The notes below the pieces were generated by a model that had not been told where the DNA came from, made no database searches, and saw only the letters and a list, made by a program, of their open reading frames with translations. A stretch of 64,000 nt of DNA, taken from Brevibacterium sp. ZH18. Lineage in GTDB: Bacteria > Actinomycetota > Actinomycetes > Actinomycetales > Brevibacteriaceae. This document shows, piece after piece, positions 60,896 through 64,000 of the stretch. Location of the stretch: contig NZ_JALDSX010000011.1 in assembly GCF_022748595.1 (NCBI RefSeq), forward strand, positions 1-64,000. Direction: 5' to 3'. Each line of letters opens with the position of its first letter. Position 1 is the stretch's first letter. A program made the translations under genes and the position numbers.

Positions 60896-61082
60896 CGACG
60901 ACTCCCCCTTTTTTTCTGCTGGCATTCCGCCCCTCGAGTTTACGCGGGGTTCAGGCTCGTCGCGAACAGGTCAGCCTCTCGTCACTGAGACGGCGGTGCT
61001 GCGTCACGATTTCGACCAAACGTCCCCGACTGGTCGCCTCGACGTCGCCGCGGCTTCACCCGGGAGGCGTGGACTGGGTCCT

Positions 61083-62336
61083 GTGAGAGTAGCGATCATT
61101 GCAGAATCCTTCCTCCCCAATATGAATGGGGTCACCCACTCACTCCTGCGGGTCCTCGACCATCTGGCCGACCGCGGCGATGAGGTTCTCGTCATCGCCC
61201 CGGGCACCCGCCGCGACGGTCCGAAAGAGGTCGCCGGTGCCCGTATCGTCCGTGTTCCCTCGATCGCTCTGCCGAAGTATCGGCGAGTGCGGGTCGCGCC
61301 TGGCGGGGTGACTCGCATCCGGCGACTTCTGCAGAGGTTCGCCCCCGACGTCGTCCATCTGGCGAGTCCCTTCGTCCTCGGGTGGCGCGGAGTGCTCGCT
61401 GCCCAGAGCCTCGACCTCCCGACCGTGGCCATCTACCAGACCGAGGTTCCCGCCTACGCCGCTCGCTATGGGATGCACGGGATCGAGGCGATGCTGTGGT
61501 CGCATGTGCGCAACATCCACCAGCATGCGTCCCTGACCTTGGCACCGTCGTCGTACACGATCGAGCAGCTTCGCACACTCGGTGTCGCCGAGGTGGATCT
61601 GTGGGCCCGCGGGGTCGATTCCTCCCGCTTCGATCCGAGCCACCGGTCCGAGGCGTGGCGGAGGTCCGTGACCGGGGACCGGAGTGCCGGGGGTTGGAGC
61701 GCCGGGGATCGGAGTGCCGAGGGTCAAAGTGCTAGCGATCGGAGTGCCGGCGGGAAGAAGATCATCGGATACGTCGGGCGTCTCGCAGCTGAGAAGCAGG
61801 TCGAGGATCTTGCCGTGCTCAGCGACATTCCTAATGCGAAGCTCGTCATCGTCGGTGATGGCCCGTGGCGGGTCAAGCTCGAGCGGATGCTTCCCGACGC
61901 GCACTTCACCGGCTTTCTCGGCGGCGACGCCCTGGCGCAGGCCGTCGCTAGCTTCGACGTCATGGTCGCTCCGGGTGAGCTCGAGACCTTCTGCCAGACC
62001 ATCCAAGAGGCCATGGCTTCCGAGGTTCCAGTCATCGCTCCTGCCCGAGGCGGTCCCCTCGACCTCGTCGACTCTTCCCGCACCGGATGGCTCTACACCC
62101 CGAAAGATCTCTCTGCGATGCGTGCGCACGCCGTCGATCTCCTGGGTGATGAGGCCAAGCGCCGAGCCTTCGGCATCGCCGGGCGCCAGCAGGTGCTCAG
62201 CCGAACCTGGAAGAGCGTGTGCTCACAGCTCATCGGGCACTACTCACGAGCAATCGAGAGCCCGGCACCGCAGGTCCTCGGCCGCACCTTCGCGACTGCC
62301 CCGCGATACCACCTCGAGGACTACACTCCGCGATAG
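61083..62336 (+). CDS. GT-B glycosyltransferase (family 4, mannosyltransferase-like)
   Basis: A 417-residue enzyme. The N-terminal Rossmann half begins VRVAIIAESFLPNMNGVTHS. The C-terminal half has IIGYVGRLAAEKQVEDL, VIVGDGPWR and PGELETFCQTIQEAMAS with the donor-binding Glu residues. This matches the actinobacterial MgtA/PimB-like group that adds mannose to lipid carriers; the acceptor is inferred only. Five 15-bp repeats (61672-61746) insert GDRSA-type pentapeptides between the halves. GTG 61083 is chosen by the N-terminal motif; upstream residues have no family match. Confidence 0.85.
   Translation: MRVAIIAESFLPNMNGVTHSLLRVLDHLADRGDEVLVIAPGTRRDGPKEVAGARIVRVPSIALPKYRRVRVAPGGVTRIRRLLQRFAPDVVHLASPFVLGWRGVLAAQSLDLPTVAIYQTEVPAYAARYGMHGIEAMLWSHVRNIHQHASLTLAPSSYTIEQLRTLGVAEVDLWARGVDSSRFDPSHRSEAWRRSVTGDRSAGGWSAGDRSAEGQSASDRSAGGKKIIGYVGRLAAEKQVEDLAVLSDIPNAKLVIVGDGPWRVKLERMLPDAHFTGFLGGDALAQAVASFDVMVAPGELETFCQTIQEAMASEVPVIAPARGGPLDLVDSSRTGWLYTPKDLSAMRAHAVDLLGDEAKRRAFGIAGRQQVLSRTWKSVCSQLIGHYSRAIESPAPQVLGRTFATAPRYHLEDYTPR
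61672..61746 (+). repeat. Five 15-bp in-frame repeats in the glycosyltransferase linker
   Basis: Units encode GDRSA, GGWSA, GDRSA, EGQSA and SDRSA at the junction of the two Rossmann domains. Confidence 0.88.
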
Positions 62337-62373
62337 ACCGCCGGCAGCAGCGACATTCGTCGAGAGCAGACCT

Positions 62374-62415
62374 CAGCGTCGAGAGCAGACACCCGGCACT
62401 CGGCTCTCGACGCTG
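62374..62415. terminator. Hairpin between convergent glycosyltransferase and isochorismatase-like genes
   Basis: 13-bp arms 62374-62386 and 62403-62415 with a 16-base loop. The left arm overlaps a direct repeat (CGTCGAGAGCAGAC at 62358 and 62377, period 19). Confidence 0.7.
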
Positions 62416-62439
62416 CGGTCGGCTTTCGATGAGAGCGGC

Positions 62440-63045
62440 TCAGGCCTGCGCGGCCCAATCATCCACGGTGAGGACTGTCGCCTGCTTCGGGAAGACCTTC
62501 TCCATCAGCACGCGATGGACTTCTTCGTCGCGGTCAGCGCAGGCGTCGGAGAGCACGGTCAGCCGGAAGTCCATGTCCGCGGCCTGGCGGATGGTCGAGA
62601 GGACCACGCCGCTGGTGGTCACGCCTGCGAGGATGAGAGTGTTCGCCCCATAGCCGCGCAGGAGAACTTCGAGGTCGCTGCCGGTGAAGGCGCTGATGCG
62701 GCGTTTGGTCACGATCGGCTCGGACTCGTGGCGATTGAGCATGTCGTGGATGCTCGTCGAGGCATGAGCCTGATCGAGGTCCCCATGGGCCGCGATCTGC
62801 GCGAAGGATGACTCACTCGCCAGCTCCGGCGCTCCTTCCCGCAGCGCCACTCGCACCCACACGACAGGAATGTTCTTCTGCCGAGCAGCGGCGACTGCAT
62901 CCCGAGCGCGCTCGAGGACCCCGGTCTTAGTGAAGGCGTCGCTGCCGGCGATGCCGTTCTGGAAGTCCATCGCGAGCATGACGGACCGCTCGGGGGTGGT
63001 GCGAGCGTCTGAGGACGAGGTGGTGGGCGTCGCGGATGCAGTCAC
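62440..63045 (-). CDS. Isochorismatase-fold hydrolase lacking the usual Cys
   Basis: A 201-residue protein of the cysteine-hydrolase fold. MLAMDFQNGIA supplies the catalytic Asp and TKRRISAF the Lys. At the nucleophile position the protein reads AGVTTSGVVLSTIRQA, with Gly where isochorismatases and nicotinamidases have Cys. Some family members share this TSGVVLST form, so it is a subfamily rather than an isolated mutation, but its chemistry is unclear. GTG 63045 has GGAG five to six bases upstream and is preferred to ATG 63072. Confidence 0.8.
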   Translation of the reverse strand: MTASATPTTSSSDARTTPERSVMLAMDFQNGIAGSDAFTKTGVLERARDAVAAARQKNIPVVWVRVALREGAPELASESSFAQIAAHGDLDQAHASTSIHDMLNRHESEPIVTKRRISAFTGSDLEVLLRGYGANTLILAGVTTSGVVLSTIRQAADMDFRLTVLSDACADRDEEVHRVLMEKVFPKQATVLTVDDWAAQA

Positions 63046-63269
63046 TGTGGCTCCTTCACGAATCGGCGGCACTGCCTGCCGCAGTGCTGTTCAACGGTTC
63101 TCTGCCGACGATACTCCCGCCCGACAGGAGCAGCTCTCTGCTGATTCTGCGCAGCTCTTCAGCGTGTGAACAGAATGCCGTTAGTAGTCGAAGGCACGAA
63201 ATCTCGGGACATAATTGCCGAGCGGTAGCGGGGAATATACAGGTTGTATCACCATGAATCTCACACTGG

Positions 63270-64000
63270 TCACCCTTCGCCGAAAGCACGTCGGGTGCTG
63301 TTGCGCCTCGTCGTAGCAACCACAACGGCAATACTGCTGTCCCGGACGAACGGAATCCAACTACGGGAGCCAAGAAAATCATCGACGTGCAGTTGGTCGA
63401 TGACATCGAATTTGAGAACGTACGTCCAATCCCCGGCTACCCGTACCGCGTATTTGATTGCTTCATCAGCTTCAAGTGCATGGGAAGCCTCAGCGATATC
63501 TGAATCGCGAACGCGTAACCACATGATGATTTCCGTATCCAGCCCCAGGTGCAGAGGGGCGACTACTGCGCGTATCTGAAGTCGTCCATCTCGTCGCATC
63601 CGATCGAGCCTACGTCTGACAGTTGCAACCGAGGTGCCCACTTGGCGCGCGATTTCGTCGTAACTCTGACGGCCGTCCTCTTGCAGAACCTTTCGTATAG
63701 CCGCGTCTTCTCCAGCAAGATCGATCTCATAACCGAGCTTGAGTGCTGCTGACTGCGGAGAGGTATCCATGAGCATCTGCCGCTGCCCCGATGTGAGGAC
63801 GCCAGGTCTCCATATCCTGGCAGTCCGCAAATAGCTCAGGACAGGATATGCCTGCCACTGCGCAATTCCGGGTATGGCGGGCATCTCGTCGAGCAGAAAT
63901 TCCTCTTGGCCAGCTGGCGACACACCGACTGCACCAACGATGTCACTCGTTCCCGTAGTCAGATGAACCCACATAGAAGTTTCAAGTTTCCCTAATGCAA
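63270..64000 (-). CDS. Lrp/AsnC-type regulator, two-module, N terminus cut by window edge
   Basis: At least 243 residues; the frame stays open to the window edge. The visible protein starts inside a ligand-binding (RAM) domain (VHLTTGTSDIVGAVGV), then has an AsnC-type helix-turn-helix (LQEDGRQSYDEIARQVGTSVATVRRRLDRM) and a second RAM domain (YAVRVAGDWTYVLKFDV). This implies an HTH-RAM-HTH-RAM protein whose first HTH lies outside. It is upstream of, and co-directional with, the isochorismatase-like gene, 225 bases apart. A local ATG at 63974 exists but would leave half a RAM domain. Confidence 0.75.
   Translation of the reverse strand, partial: ALGKLETSMWVHLTTGTSDIVGAVGVSPAGQEEFLLDEMPAIPGIAQWQAYPVLSYLRTARIWRPGVLTSGQRQMLMDTSPQSAALKLGYEIDLAGEDAAIRKVLQEDGRQSYDEIARQVGTSVATVRRRLDRMRRDGRLQIRAVVAPLHLGLDTEIIMWLRVRDSDIAEASHALEADEAIKYAVRVAGDWTYVLKFDVIDQLHVDDFLGSRSWIPFVRDSSIAVVVATTRRNSTRRAFGEG

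Overview
The window reads as an ordinary chromosomal stretch of a high-GC actinobacterium. Gene content and order fit the Micrococcales side of the phylum, and a Brevibacterium-like organism is my best inference. The reasons are strongly GC-biased third codon positions, many start codons 6-7 bases after a TANNNT box (leaderless mRNAs), Tad-type pseudopilin genes, and the syntenic block rplM-rpsI-glmM-coaA-glmS-acpS-nnr-alr-tsaE-tsaB-rimI-tsaD. I saw no rRNA, tRNA, CRISPR array, insertion sequence, integrase or prophage.

Layout: 1-1.7 kb holds the end of a Tad/Flp pilus locus (small pilin-like ORF, two TadE-like genes, one TadG-like gene), followed at 1.8-5.7 kb by a large EccC/FtsK-like ATPase. 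From 5.7 to 17.7 kb is a nucleoside uptake and salvage region. A BMP-type ABC importer (bmpA, ATPase, two permeases) runs leftward into cdd, deoA and deoC. Facing it are punA and a phosphopentomutase-like phospho-sugar mutase. Nucleosides are imported, cleaved or deaminated, and their pentose phosphate is fed to glycolysis. From 18 to 25 kb are an ABC-F protein, a DksA-like protein, an acyltransferase gene broken by an in-frame TGA, a BHMT-like methyltransferase, a formate/nitrite-type channel flanked by two related hairpins, and a class V aminotransferase.

25-43.5 kb carries housekeeping genes. These are ispE-rsmA, a THUMP-like methyltransferase, a sulfurtransferase, a lipoprotein NagZ-like glycosidase, a glutamate-cysteine ligase-like enzyme, the t6A genes tsaD, tsaB and tsaE with rimI, heme oxygenase behind a putative iron box, alr, nnr, an M20 amidohydrolase and acpS. 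43.5-51.4 kb has glmS, coaA, an ABC exporter, glmM, rpsI and rplM. From 51.6 to 56.4 kb lie two tandem, translationally overlapping paralogues: large envelope proteins with an alkaline-phosphatase-like outer domain and a polytopic membrane domain. I regard these as the best candidate for an undescribed function. They face a cell-wall-anchored 5'-nucleotidase. The end of the window has truA, a LemA-like protein, a GT-B mannosyltransferase-like enzyme, an isochorismatase-fold protein and a truncated two-module Lrp regulator.

Two DNA-level patterns cut across the genes. A 12-mer, CCGCCGAGGTGG, occurs at least nine times in several reading frames and in intergenic DNA. Short tandem duplications (period 15-24 bp) are common, and at four genes they duplicate the 3' end including the stop codon.
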